Part shown: positions 47,409-58,459 of the stretch, one piece after another
Layout of the letters: each line of letters begins with the position of its first letter
Position numbering within the stretch: the first letter of the stretch is position 1
Assembly (NCBI GenBank): GCA_963678705.1
Contig: OY783206.1
Coordinates: 11,047,807-11,111,806, forward strand
Length of the DNA: 64,000 bases
Source: Panorpa germanica
Lineage: Eukaryota > Arthropoda > Insecta > Mecoptera > Panorpidae
Direction: 5' to 3'
Notes under the pieces: model-generated
Told to the model about the DNA's origin: nothing
Seen by the model: only the letters and a program-made list of their open reading frames with translations
The model's database searches: none
Program-made: the position numbers and the translations under genes

Positions 47409-48774
47409 TCTACGTCAGTGCAACAGGCAAAATACGGTGTTGTCACATTCTGATAGAATAAGGAGTGAGTTTAATTGAGGCGCGAGTATTTAAATTTAAA
47501 TAATTACTTGCATAAGTAGTACATTTTTTAAGAACGGACACATTTGAGTAACCCAGTTGCAAAACCCGACATCTGAAAAAAATAAAAAATCGAGTTATTG
47601 ATATCAATGGATTCAGCTCGGTAATTCCTACAAAACTATTAGGTTTACGGTAGGAAAATTAGACATTGAGTAATGGAAAAAATACTGTCGGTTGCACAAT
47701 CGGGCATCTCCTATCTTCTAAAACTTTTTCTACAAAACCTAACAAAATCGGTTACAAAAACGGACATCTTTGACTTTAGGTTGCAAAACCAATACCAAAT
47801 GCAATACAATTACTAATTTATCAGATGTATAAACAAACCTTTTAAGTAAAATTCGATTAATTTTTAAATTTGTTTAAAAAAAACGAAAACTCGTAACATA
47901 TATAGTTTGAAGCCTACAAGTTTTTGCCATTTTTTCAAAATTCACTTGACATCAAGATGCCAGATATTGCAAGTGGGCTACTCATATAAAGGTTTACCAT
48001 CCCTGTGCTAATGCATACAGAATGTTCCTGCGGTATGTTAATAGATTGAAAAATTGCATCACGTGTGACGGTGCAGCTCATTTGGGTGTAAACGTGACCC
48101 TACAACCAGCACAGGACGTGACCCCAAGAATTGAAGGGAAATGACTATCAGCGCCTCTTTAGTCAATAGCAGCAAATGAAGAGGTGTTGTCAGGAAGTCA
48201 CTCAAAATTTAGTAGAGTTAGAAAATGATTTTCCGGTGCTCTGAAGTTCCGGTGGTGAATCTAAAGTAAACCTTCATCACGACTGAAGATAATATACAAT
48301 CAAAAAGTTATTTTCATGCAAAATTTCAAAATTATTATAATTATATAGCTTGGTAGCATTATTTTAAAAATATATTTCGTCTTTAGCTTATTATGCGGTT
48401 GGTCTTTCCTCTCATTAAACTAACGGCTATTACTCCCCTAGGCTGTATTTTTAATCCTCATGATTACTATCAACTATTAAGCAATAACTAATTAAGATAA
48501 TTTCAATAATGCTGGAAAGCATTTGTGACTAGATACAATTAATTTTTCGTAGGAGTTAATTTATATAATCAGCCTAATGGTCTAGTAATAATATTTAAAA
48601 AGCTGCTCAAGAAATTTCACTCGTCGGATTGAAGGAGAGTGACACACGACGAAAAAGGGGGGTCATTCCCATTATAGGTCGATCGTAAAACAATTTTATT
48701 TATTTCAAATTTATATGAAAATAGACACATGGATGTTTCTTAAAAAAGTATTTGAATTTAATTTTCCATAACAA
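47409..48774. other. Intergenic, nothing identified
   Basis: No gene or clear repeat before the tRNA gene. Confidence 0.35.
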
Positions 48775-48846
48775 TCCCATGTTGTCTAGTGGTTAGGATA
48801 CCTGGCTCTCACCCAGGAGGCCGGGGTTCGATTCCCCGCATGGGAA
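48775..48846 (+). tRNA. tRNA-Glu (anticodon CUC)
   Basis: A full cloverleaf can be drawn. Acceptor TCCCATG (48775-48781) pairs with CATGGGA (48839-48845), followed by discriminator A. The anticodon arm is CCTGG, loop CTCTCAC, CCAGG, giving anticodon CTC. The T arm is CCGGG-GTTCGAT-TCCCCG-like, with B box GGTTCGATTCC at 48825-48835. No intron; CCA is not encoded, as in eukaryotes. It delivers glutamate to GAG codons. TTTT follows at 48852. Confidence 0.97.
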
Positions 48847-49917
48847 TATCCTTTTGCTTTCATTTTTAAAATATCTTTAAAGAAACTGTACGAAATATTT
48901 AGAGACGCGCCGCCATCCTTTTGCTACTTGTACAACTGTTCCGAGAGAAATAGTTCTTAGCAGAATTCTATGTTCATTTAATTAAATTTTCTTTTTATAA
49001 GTTGAAAACTTTTAAACATGCATATGTTACCAAAACCAAGTCCTAGGTAAACTTAGTCGTAAGTTTTAAGAACAAACTAACTATTTTCATAAATTATAAC
49101 TTTAAGTTTAAGTTCATTTGTATAATTAAAGTTCACTATTCAATGCAAAGAATTATAAAGACAGATAAAACAAAATAAATAAGATTGTAGTCTGAAATTA
49201 AAGTGTTGATTTAGGAAAGTTTGTGCAAAAGAGTGAGAGAGAGTGGTGAAAGGGGAGAAGGGGTGATGATAATTAAGTGTTTATATAATTAACGAGAACT
49301 TACAACTATAATGAGTCTAAGATTGTTCTTGAAAGAAGTTTAAAAACATTAAACTGTATAAATACACGTAAATACTTAAAACCATTTACAACTCTTTTAT
49401 TTTATTAGCTTAATTTGTATATACATATCACGTAGAGTCATACCATATATATACCATCAAAGATGTGAAGCTCTTAAAAATGCTAGCCCTTCAAAAAGGC
49501 AGAGGTTTGCATGACTCGTATCAAACGTACTGGGTTTATCCTATCAAACGTGGAAGAGAAGGGAAAACTGCTTATGGATTGATGACTTGTCTACTGAGAC
49601 AACAACTGGGACAAACCTTGTTAAAAATTCCGCATCTGCTTCAAGATATAATAATACGTCATTGCATTTAAATAATAAAAGCAATTAGTTCAGTACAATT
49701 AGGACTTGATCTCATAATAATTTATTCCAGTACTGTCTCTAGTAGTATTTCCAGTTAATTATCACTCTTAAAGGGTTGTTTGCAAGGTACGAGCTATTGA
49801 GGTACCAATAGACAGCTCTCTCTCTCCATCTCACTTTCTCTCTCTCTCTCTGTATACTGTCAAGTCAGCAGCTCAACTAACCACGACCGATCACACGATT
49901 ATGAATAACTGTCATAA
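48847..49917. other. Intergenic downstream of tRNA-Glu
   Basis: A 68-codon plus-strand frame (49465-49671) is basic and non-repetitive but not recognised; a second frame there ends in a Ser/Thr/Asn-rich stretch. Neither can be called a gene. CT-rich simple sequence lies at about 49818-49853. Confidence 0.3.
48852..48855 (+). terminator. RNA polymerase III terminator of tRNA-Glu
   Basis: The first run of four T after the tRNA 3' end, 6 bases downstream; a longer T run follows at about 48862. Confidence 0.75.
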
Positions 49918-50211
49918 GGGGTCATCTTTATTTGACGTCACACAAATTTCATGATTTCTTAGCGCCCCGTCTCCATTATCACGCTTTGTCACACATTGCA
50001 TATCTCGTCACCCTTGTTGTGACGTAACTCATTTGAAAACATACAATTTCTTTTTACTCTTCTTTTGCTTTTTGGTCTTAATATTTTTTTTAGTCTAATT
50101 TTAGGTTAGATGTGACATCACAAAGTTATTAACTCCTCCTCCTCCCCCGTGCCAAACTTTGAGGACCCCCTTCTCCCAGGTTCGTGTGTGACGTAATTAA
50201 TGGATGGTCTC
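49918..50211. mobile_element. Complete CRE-bearing MITE with TAA target duplication
   Basis: It begins GGGGTCATC with TTTGACGTCACACAAATTTC, and ends GTGTGTGACGTAATTAATGG then ATGGTCTC, which is inverse to the start. TAA flanks it (49915-49917 and 50212-50214), consistent with PIF/Harbinger-type insertion. Internal blocks TTTGTCACACATTG and TTGTTGTGACGTAA recur in the other copies. Non-coding. Confidence 0.78.
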
Positions 50212-50235
50212 TAAGTCAAGCGAGTATCTGTTTTG

Positions 50236-50872
50236 AATGGGCTTGTGTCCTATGTCTTAATTTCTACTAAAGTGTACTATATATTATAAGTATACTATAA
50301 GGTGGGTTACTAGAACCTCAAATATTCAATTATTTTTTAATAACTCCTTATATGTTAAGAGATATTAACAATTAAAAAAGTCATTTTGTCTCTTTAATTA
50401 TTAAAAATTATTCAACGTTGTACACATTCCATGTGCATATGACATCACAATCCTTGTGTAAGGTTACCAACCTTACAGCTCATAAATCTCTGCTATATGT
50501 ATTTATATATCAAAATATCAAATATTAATTACAGCTATTTCAAGGAACACTCAAACTCCAATATTATGTCTGCCGTAACAGAGTTAAATAAAATAAAAAC
50601 TTATTATTCTTTGATTTGACTTGATTATTCGACTGCCAATAGCTACAGAAGATTACCACAGCACTGACCTACTCAACAAATAACTGACGTTAAAATGCAT
50701 TTCACGTCATAAAAATATGGCTACCATTTTTAGCGCTGAAACTACAATTCATACTTTTAATTGCTATATCTCCGTCAACATTTACATATTTGATAAAATA
50801 AACACGCCAATACACATTTATTAACATCAATTTCAATCGACAATTGAAAAATCGAACACTAAAAAATGAGGG
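50236..50872 (-). mobile_element. Near-complete inverse copy of the 43924-44554 element
   Basis: It opens with AATGGGCTTGTGTCC and follows the reverse of 43924-44554 (ATGTCTTAATTTCTAC, TTTTGTCTCTTTAATTATTA, AAGGTTACCAACCTTACAGC, ACTAAAAAATGAGG). The final terminal repeat at the high-coordinate end is lost. The minus-strand frame at 50702-50995 is incidental. Confidence 0.8.
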
Positions 50873-52779
50873 CTGAGGGCCAGTGACAATGAAAACAAAA
50901 CTGTAGTAGTAACTCGCATGCGAGCTTCTGACCAAATAGCACATGATAGTAACTCGCATACTCGGATAATATCCAACTCGTACCGCGTAACGCACAGCAT
51001 TAGCTGAGTAAGTGTAAAAATAACTTTTTCTATTTTTAATGTTATTTTCTATCTCTTGTATTCATTTTGTAACAGCGAGATTTCTTGTGTGCCATTTTAT
51101 AACACTGTTTTTTATATCTGACTAATAATCAACTACTTATAAAAAACTTTTTAGTGGATCACATAATTTTCTTTTATACTTATTTATTATTTAAACTTTC
51201 ACTAATCGCCATTTTGTTTCACAGTACCTTTTAATGATTTTATATGTTATCTTTTTTTTTAGTTTAAAATAAAAAACACTCAAAATTCTGTTATGACAAG
51301 AATAATACAGTAGCTAAGAGTAAAAGAGAAAGAAAATTTATACAAAACGCGACAGCATGGATACGGATATAGATATATACATAGGATACTAGATATACTT
51401 ATCTCACTCAAATCTTGAATTACTGTTCCCGAGGGAATACACATAAAACTCCTGTTGTGAATTTATTCAGTTATTTTCAATTGAATAATGGTTGAGATGT
51501 AATAAATTATTCAGACAAGGAAAAAGGAAAAAAAACGAGGGAAAATACCATATTAGCATAATGTCATTTTATGTGTGATAACAAATTAAAGGACAACGTT
51601 AGGGATTTAGCTACAGGGTTGCCTGATGGGCGAATTAATGATCTACTACGTCTAATGGTACGCAAAGATACAGCTGAGCTGGGAAAACTGATTAAGAACT
51701 GATGATGCAACAAATTATAAAGAAAGGAGCCGCAAAAATAATTCACATGTAACTAAAGTAATATTTCGATTCTTAATGGATTCCAAAAATTTCTAGTTGT
51801 GAAAATGTTAAATTATTATTTTTTCCTCGAGTTTTATGGCGATTTTAATACCTTGCCGAGCCGTTCTTTATTTATTAATTAAGTTTGTCTAAATCTTGAC
51901 CGGATCCTATATTGTTATGGTAAATATTACATCCCACTCACACCTCCTTAGATTATACCTCCTCCTTCCAACCATGTCAAAACATTAATATATAATTATC
52001 TCTATAATTACTACATGATAAAATGACATTTAAAGAATACTTTGTGAAATTTTCATAAATAAATATCAAGTAATTAGGCACTGACAGTGAATCTCCGCAG
52101 ACGTCACAAGAAAAAGTAACATTACGATGCCACTCATAACTCATCACTGGATTTTCTGAAATCGAAATACCAAAATGATTTCATTAGGTGATTAGTTTCT
52201 GCAGGTAACGCTGTTGAGTTTTTCTTTTTTTATTGATTTTTCATGAAAAAAACGTTATTTTAAAATATGTTAAAATTAAAACTAAAAAATTAAGAAAAAC
52301 TCGACAGCCTTACCTCAGCATTTATGTAAAGAAAGAGTGTGCAAATTTTCAAAAGAATCGGTCCATTAGATTTTGAGCTAGAGAGAGCACCGACTCTGAA
52401 AAAGCTATTTGTGAGAAACCACTTTTAAAAGTTTCAAAGTAACACTCTATATCTCCGACAGTTTTACTCCAATTGGCTTCAAATTTTTACACAATAAACT
52501 TAATATGTTGTACAATAATATAAATAAATAAAAAAAAAATTAAAAAAAAAGTAGAAACCTTAAAACCCTTAAAGAAAAGCGAATTTTCGGGTCGCTCCTA
52601 ATCAGAAAGTCTATATTCCAAAACAAATCTCGTCCAGCCGAGCAGTGGTTTCCAATATGATGAATGTAGTCCCACATTCTAATGATTTACATCTGGTGGG
52701 TTTCTGATGGCTCCACTGTCACGGCATCTTGTAATTTGTTTGTGAATCATAACTGAATTTATATAAACTACACTTGCTA
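50873..52779. other. Intergenic with one small unassigned ORF
   Basis: 51571-51702 (plus) is a 43-codon ATG-to-TGA frame with protein-like, charged composition (for example DLATGLPDGRINDLLRLMV) but no match I recognise; it may be a transposon remnant. About 52200-52600 contains TTCAAAAGAATCGGTCCATT, typical of untranslated retroelement ends, but no family can be named. Confidence 0.3.
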
Positions 52780-52905
52780 TATAAACTTGGCTAACAGAAG
52801 CTCAAATATCCAATTATTTTTATTCAATTCACAATATTATAAAAGTTATTAACGATTGAAATATTCATTTTTGTCGGTTTAATAATTAAAACGGTATAGG
52901 TTTTC
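52780..52905 (-). repeat. Partial inverse copy of the 43924-44554 family
   Basis: CTCAAATATCCAATTATTTTT, TTATTAACGATTGAAA and TTTTTGTCGGTTTAATAATT parallel the 50236-50500 segment. Confidence 0.45.
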
Positions 52906-53514
52906 AAAGATTACAAACTACCTCACTACTATTGCCATCGCTGTTAAAAAGGAGAAGTGTAAAAGAGATAGAGAATCAAACGTCTCAGCATTAACAGCTG
53001 TCGCGACAAGCCATAGACTTTTCATATAATAACAATAAATAAATTCGATTATTTACTATATTCACACACTATATAAACGCGAATGTGTTCGCTATTCGTA
53101 CACGAACACTAAATGCGTACTAAAAGTGTGTAAAACATATACAAAATAATATTTATTTATTTAGTTGCGACAAATTCAAAATAGGCGCGCTAAATTTTAG
53201 TATTCTATTAAATTTCGGGCTGCTTGTACTCATATACTAGTTATATGTCCAGAGAAAAGTTTTTTCTAAGTGTTCCTAAAACTACAGTAGAAATTAGATT
53301 TGCTAGATATCGAAGCGGTCAACTGTTAATTGGACTCGAATTATTTATCCAGAAAATTGTTGAGTTTGTTTAAGTTTATTTTATTAACTGATTTAATATT
53401 GAACTTTGCTTTATACTCGTAGTTAGTAAACTTCATTAATAGTTAATTAGAATTGAGGGAAAATAACGAACACGCCTAAATAATTAGAGCTTAGAGCTAT
53501 TTACTAATTTTAGA

Positions 53515-53760
53515 GGTGAAACTAATTTAGGGATCATTCCCACCTATTATTTTGATTGTATGTTTCAAATTTAATTTGTGTGTAAACAGAAAAGTGACGT
53601 ACATATTTACGTTTCTTGCAGCGTTTTAGTTTTAATTTTGAATGTATTTAGTGTGTATGGGTCGTGCATCAGTAATAAACTTTATTTAATATAATTACTT
53701 TTATTTATTTTATTTTTCACAATTTGAAATGTAATTTTACTTTGACAGATAGTAGATTTT
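53515..53760 (+). repeat. Paralogue of the CARP intron 5 repeat, without the insertions
   Basis: ATCATTCCCACCTA, TTGTATGTTTCAA, TTTTAGTTTTAATTTT and GGTCGTGCATCAGTAAT match 4690-4789 joined to 5130-5284. Neither the hAT-like MITE nor the LINE present there is found here, so this serves as an empty-site relative. Confidence 0.65.
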
Positions 53761-53999
53761 AAATGCCCCGGTAAATACAAAACATGAATGTTACCTTACG
53801 TTACTACACTTAAGCAAAACCTGGTAATATATAAACTGAAAAGGCTTTATTTTGTAGCTATTCTAAAAGACTTTAACGTCTTCTTAAGAAGTTTTATGAT
53901 TATTTTAATGGGTAGACTTATTTTGTGAAATGCCGAAATATGTTACAATACTTTGTATAGTAGGTAACACTTTTTATAAAAACGGGCTTCTATTAATTA
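53761..53999. other. Short intergenic stretch, nothing identified
   Basis: No feature supported. Confidence 0.3.
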
Positions 54000-54165
54000 C
54001 GTCTCATGCAAAGAGAAGGCGTCCCCCCTTCGTGGCTTTCACTTTTAAAAAAGAAAACAAAGCCAAGAATCAAAATATGACTAAATGACAATAAAGGGTG
54101 TAATTTGTTTCACAATGTGTGACAAGACGTGACAAGTATTATGGATAAGTTAACTTTTGTTATGT
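54000..54165. mobile_element. Partial CRE-bearing MITE, decayed
   Basis: TTAATTACGTCTCATGCAAA at the start, GGCGTCCCCCCTTC, then CACAATGTGTGACAAGACGT near the end resemble the termini and internal blocks of 49918-50211. Confidence 0.45.
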
Positions 54166-55224
54166 TAAATAAACCTTAAATACAGAAAACTCTATTTAGC
54201 AGTCCCTTCAATAAAAAAGGTCACCGTATTTTCGTGTTTTATGTTCTTAGTTTTATAAAATTTAGAAATATATAAAACTAAAATTTAAATATATTGCATA
54301 ATATATTGGCAAATGTTATTCTTGCAACTAAAAAATCAAATTAAAGCTAAAACAGCAGATGAGAATAATACTTTATATTGACAAAAACTTTTCATTTTAA
54401 TTTTAATAAATGATTAATTAAAACAGTATTTTTGAAAGGTTTCTTTTACCATATTACTTTAAATCGATTTCATTTCTAAAAAAGTGTGAGAGTTAAATGA
54501 ATAAAAATGAATAAAACTTCTCTTTGTGTTGGCGTGTTATGAATATCTGTAGTCATGAGTCATGAGTCATTACCTCCATTATTCAGGAACCCCTATAGTT
54601 CTAAACCTACCCCAATCCCCAATCCGTAACGCTTTTTAACACTAATTTATAGAGTGAACTTCAAAGAGAAACACTCGTAAATCATAAATAAAGTCAGCAA
54701 TTTCACTCTATCGATTTCGTAATTAATTGTACTAATAAAAACGGTGAGTGAGATCAGAGAGCCCTGGTGGTCAGAATAATAAGTCCACATAGTCCTGGCT
54801 GGATAAAATGAACGAGTCGAGTGCTTAATGCGAAGAAAAACGAATAGGAGGCTGAAGTCAGCGATTTACTGGAATGATAAGAAACAATTCCCATTTGGGA
54901 CTTTGGTTACGGAACCTATATGAGCACCAGTAGATCCAGTAGATCCAGGAAAAACACTCAGACTCTTGTAATCCTTTGTTAGCTTTGTTGTGCTTAAGGA
55001 AAACGTCTGGGATATGAAGGAGACTGCGGTTATCGGAAAAAATCAAGTACTAACGCAAAATATATTACAGGCACTTTCTTCTTTTTAAATTCAATATATT
55101 TAACGCGTTATCCTGTAGACCGAAATAACTAATTAAACATTATATGCGGATTTAAAATAAGCATGAAAAAGTATAATAGAATTGTAAAACCATTGTTTTC
55201 TTATCAATTGACAGTTTTCGAATA
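54166..55224. other. Intergenic, nothing identified
   Basis: No gene. A short perfect repeat CATGAGTCATGAGTCAT is at about 54554. Confidence 0.35.
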
Positions 55225-55400
55225 AGCGGTCGTCTAAAAATTACGTCAATCAAATTTCATGATTTTTTTACCTCTACCTCTCTCTTGTCACGTCTCATCA
55301 CACATTGTAAACTCCTCAATTCTCAGTTCACTCATGAGAAACATAATATTTTTTTTAGTCTTAATAATAATAATAGATTTAATTTTCCTTTAATTTTTAA
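55225..55400. mobile_element. Partial CRE-bearing MITE
   Basis: AAAATTACGTCAATCAAATTT, CATGATTTTTTTACC and CTTGTCACGTCTCATCACAC followed by TTTTTTTTAGTCTTAAT match the left part of 49918-50211. An R1-like LINE follows directly, so the LINE may have interrupted it. Confidence 0.5.
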
Positions 55401-55411
55401 TTTTTAATTCG

Positions 55412-55862
55412 GAGCGGAGGACGAAACACTGGAGCACATTAAGTTTGAGTGTAAGGAAAAAGTAGCGAGCGAAAGGAATATTGGTCAGCTATTAAAGGGA
55501 GGCAGTGAAGGAAAGAGGTGGATGGCGGAAATAGTAAGAAGGAAAGAAAAAACAGGAGAATAAATAAGCTGGTGGCTGGATTGCACAAGGAACAGGAAGA
55601 GAAAGGAAGTACTAAAAGAGGCAGTGAAGGGAAGCAGGAGAAAGAAAGAAGTAGCGAGGAAACAGTTAAACTTCAGCCCAGAAAAATAGACTAGGGAATA
55701 GACCAGTACAGAAGGAAGACAAGTGAAAATGAAGGAAGAGGGTCAAGAGAAGAAGAAGCAGAAAGTACTTTTGGAAATAAAAAGGTCTAGAATAGTTTAA
55801 ATTTAATTGTAAGTTGAAGTAAATGAAATGTATTAAGAATGTAGATTGTAGTAGGGCGTCAG
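55412..55862 (+). mobile_element. R1-like LINE 3' end with the longest 3' region
   Basis: It opens inside the zinc finger (GAEDETLEHIKFECKEKVA), continues GQLLKGGSEGKRWMAEIVRR to a TAA at about 55561, then carries about 240 bases absent from 5285-5907 before the shared 3' end AATGTAGATTGTA. Coding sequence is nearly identical to that of the copy at 5285-5907. The minus-strand frame at 55666-55986 is an antisense artefact. Confidence 0.8.
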
Positions 55863-55881
55863 GAGTAGAAGAAGGTTTAAA

Positions 55882-56711
55882 GGAATATGACTGACTATGT
55901 GACGCAAAAGGGGGGGAATGGGGATATGTGGTCAAAAGCGTTGTGACGTCACGTGCAATATGAAATATAGAAGCCCTGAAAAACATTGTAGGTATATTAT
56001 TATAATATTACTTTTTTTCTTTTTGATTTTTTAACTACTTATTACAATCTGGTCTATTAGACTAATAAGCATTAAATATAAACATTAAAGGTTTTGCTCA
56101 TCAGCATACCTTATTGTATGATATAAAATATTTAACATAAATATGTATTACGTTTTGCACGATTACATTTCCTTACATTTAATTTAATTAAACTAACTCA
56201 AAAAGTTTAACCCTTTTCAGTATTCTCTTTGTTTCTCCATCGTTGTCTAGTAGATGTGCTACCTCGTCATTAACATGTCGTTGGAGTCTTTCCTGGTGAC
56301 TCTTGGAAAATTTCCTTATTGTAGTATGCACAGTTTCCATCTTTAAGCCCCTTTAATAGTACATAAATTGAAAAATTAAAAAAATTAATATAAACTCCAA
56401 AAAACCTAAAAGAAAAACCATAAAATAGCACAAAAAAATTTAAATTATGAGATCGAAAATTAAGTCACTGGAGATTAAGTTCTTTGAGTAGAAATTAGGT
56501 AGCTGTCATAAAGTTAATGGTAGAGTAAGTGGCAGTACAGATTATATGGCGGAAAAGGACTGCGGTTTCTGGAAGCCACCCAAAATATAATTTAGAAAAA
56601 ATATATCAAAGGGGGGTGGAAGTATAGTAGTTCCCAAAATGTGACAAGTAGGGTGGGGGGGTAGGATAGCAGTAAATTTGTGTGTCGTAATTTATGGATG
56701 GCCCCTTAGCG
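55882..56711. mobile_element. CRE-bearing MITE interrupted by other sequence
   Basis: The left part has TATGTGACGCAAAAGG and GCGTTGTGACGTCACGTGCA near 55940. The right end has AAAATGTGACAAGTAGGG and GTGTCGTAATTTATGGATGG then CCCC before TTA. The roughly 560 bases between them include a Jockey fragment (56188-56370), so this may be a nested insertion or two separate partial copies. Confidence 0.5.
56188..56370 (-). pseudogene. Jockey-like LINE reverse transcriptase C-terminus
   Basis: The minus strand reads GLKMETVHTTIRKFSKSHQE, then RLQRHVNDEVAHLLDN and ILKRVKLFELV before a TAA stop. This is the C-terminal end of Jockey-clade RT. The frame is intact over this stretch, but nothing further upstream is found. 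Confidence 0.8.
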
Positions 56712-58246
56712 CTAATGCGGAACGTATTCAGGGCCGGTTCGAGAAAATTTGATGATTTGGGATAGTGGGGTCCCTTTTTACATTTTGGCGCCTTCTTTAC
56801 CTCGGCGTACAATGCAACCGCACTTTCGCATATTTTCCGATCTGGCCGTGCATGTATTAAAAGGTTTTAGTTTGATGTTTTGAGCGAATTAATGTTACTT
56901 TTTTTTCCATGATGAACTATGCAGGTAGGTGTATAAACAAAAATAGAATTTCAACTAATGGAAGCAGCTAATGATATTACAATGCATTTATTTAGAAATA
57001 AACAGGCTGCACAAAGAACCATACTACGAGTATATTCAATGATGCAGTTACATTTTGGTCTGTATGTACAAAGCACATCTATATATAGAAAATTTCGTCT
57101 AGCTGACATATACTTTGAAATAAAGTGGCGCCCTCCAGCCTGGCTGCGCTGCGTTCAGTTGCATTGAATCTATTCGATCTGTTTCACTGAGCATCGAACT
57201 AGAATGGTTGAACTGGCACTGTAATACGAGAAAAGCTGTACCATTCCATCCTATATATGTACATATACACGTACATACGGACAAGTATTGTAATAACGTA
57301 AAAACGTACAGCAATATAATAAAGCGCATCGGATACAAAAACATTCGACGGATTTTATTTGTTAGTGATTCTTGTTTGAATAATAAACTTAATGTTGTAA
57401 TGACATTGCTGCATTCACTGATCGTTGTACTTCCCTTGCTTAATGGCGCGTGAATATTGCAAAGTGAGAAGTTATGAAAGTAATTGTAAAACGAATTGAA
57501 AGATTTTATTAATGGCGCCTGATTTGATGGCAACACAAATATTTCTTGCTAGTGTCAATGTTAAAATGGTATTACTAAGATGATTTCAGTTGTTATAAAA
57601 TCAGTATTGTAGTAATGCTTAGTTCAATTTAGTCTATTTTTAAGGTATCTATTAGCTCCAGTGGGAGTGCCCCACAAAACTACAATAACTTTATATTTTT
57701 TTCAAATGACACCAAGTTATCAAGATACGGACTAGATACAATTAATTTCGCATGGGAGTTAAAAAAACGTGAATATTTTAGAAAGATAGGAAAGTTATAT
57801 TATTAGCTTCGGACTGGAGGTTAACTTTTAAAATTTATTTGTACAGTTTTTATTTCTTTTTTATTGAAAAATGTAGTTAATCTATTTTTGCTATTTGGGT
57901 AGGGGGGGGGGGCTAGGTTATGTAAGTAGATACAACCCATTAAACCCGAAAATTTGTATATTATTTTACGTTAAAATTTTTCGAAAACGAAACCTTCTAT
58001 TATTTTTCATTATATTTTATAAAGGTTCAAATTTTTCACATCATAGTTTATTTTTATATTAATAAAAAATAAAAGGACATTTTATAACTCTTAGTAATTC
58101 ATGTTATATAACCCGGTACGAATACATGAATGTTTGCTTTCTGAGAATAAATATTTTCTAATGAGTGTACGTACGTACATTCGTACACAAACACGCATTT
58201 GAGGTCTCAGCATAAGGTATGATGGAAATTGCAATAAACACTTATT
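56712..58246. other. Intergenic, nothing certain
   Basis: CAGGGCCGGTTC at 56729 looks like one hAT terminus without a partner. Opposed open frames at 57099-57536 (minus, 145 codons) and 57208-57453 (plus) show no motif. An 11-base G run is at 57902-57912. Confidence 0.35.
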
Positions 58247-58251
58247 GAACT

Positions 58252-58373
58252 TATTGTAATAGGTATCAAAATATCACTACTTTGTAACTAGTAACGCCAT
58301 CTGTAATCTGTTGTGTAAAAACTTTTTCTTATGTCAAATATAGTCTGTTGCGAACTGCTAACGTGTCTTTATA
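58252..58373 (+). repeat. copia 5' LTR, 122 bp
   Basis: Starts TATTGTAATAGG and ends GTGTCTTTATA, identical to 62433-62554. The left border follows from the GAACT duplication and from the shared TAT; the right border from the adjacent primer site. The usual TG...CA ends are missing; the TG begins three bases in. Confidence 0.9.
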
Positions 58374-58383
58374 GGTTATGGGC
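58374..58383 (+). promoter_or_regulatory. Primer-binding site, half tRNA-iMet type
   Basis: GGTTATGGGC directly abuts the 5' LTR. It is complementary to the anticodon-stem region of initiator tRNA-Met (GCCCATAACC), the internal site used by Drosophila copia, which primes from a tRNA fragment. Complementarity stops after ten bases. Confidence 0.8.
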
Positions 58384-58459
58384 AAATTTACCGGTTTATC
58401 AGTTTTTTTATAGTATAAAATAGATAAATTGTTACGTTTTTTTTTTTTTTCGCGGAAAC

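Noticed and set aside
49465-49671. 68-codon frame with basic, non-repetitive sequence
   Set aside because: No family resemblance. A second frame over the same DNA looks equally plausible, so neither is supported.
56729-56740. CAGGGCCGGTTC, a hAT-like terminus
   Set aside because: No inverted partner or 8-bp duplication was found nearby.
57099-57536. Minus-strand 145-codon open frame
   Set aside because: It has no domain, it is opposed by open frames on the plus strand, and no conserved motif or splice context is seen.
57902-57912. Run of 11 G as part of a possible G-quadruplex
   Set aside because: It is a single homopolymer run next to one GGG; no four separate G-tracts of consistent spacing and no gene context.
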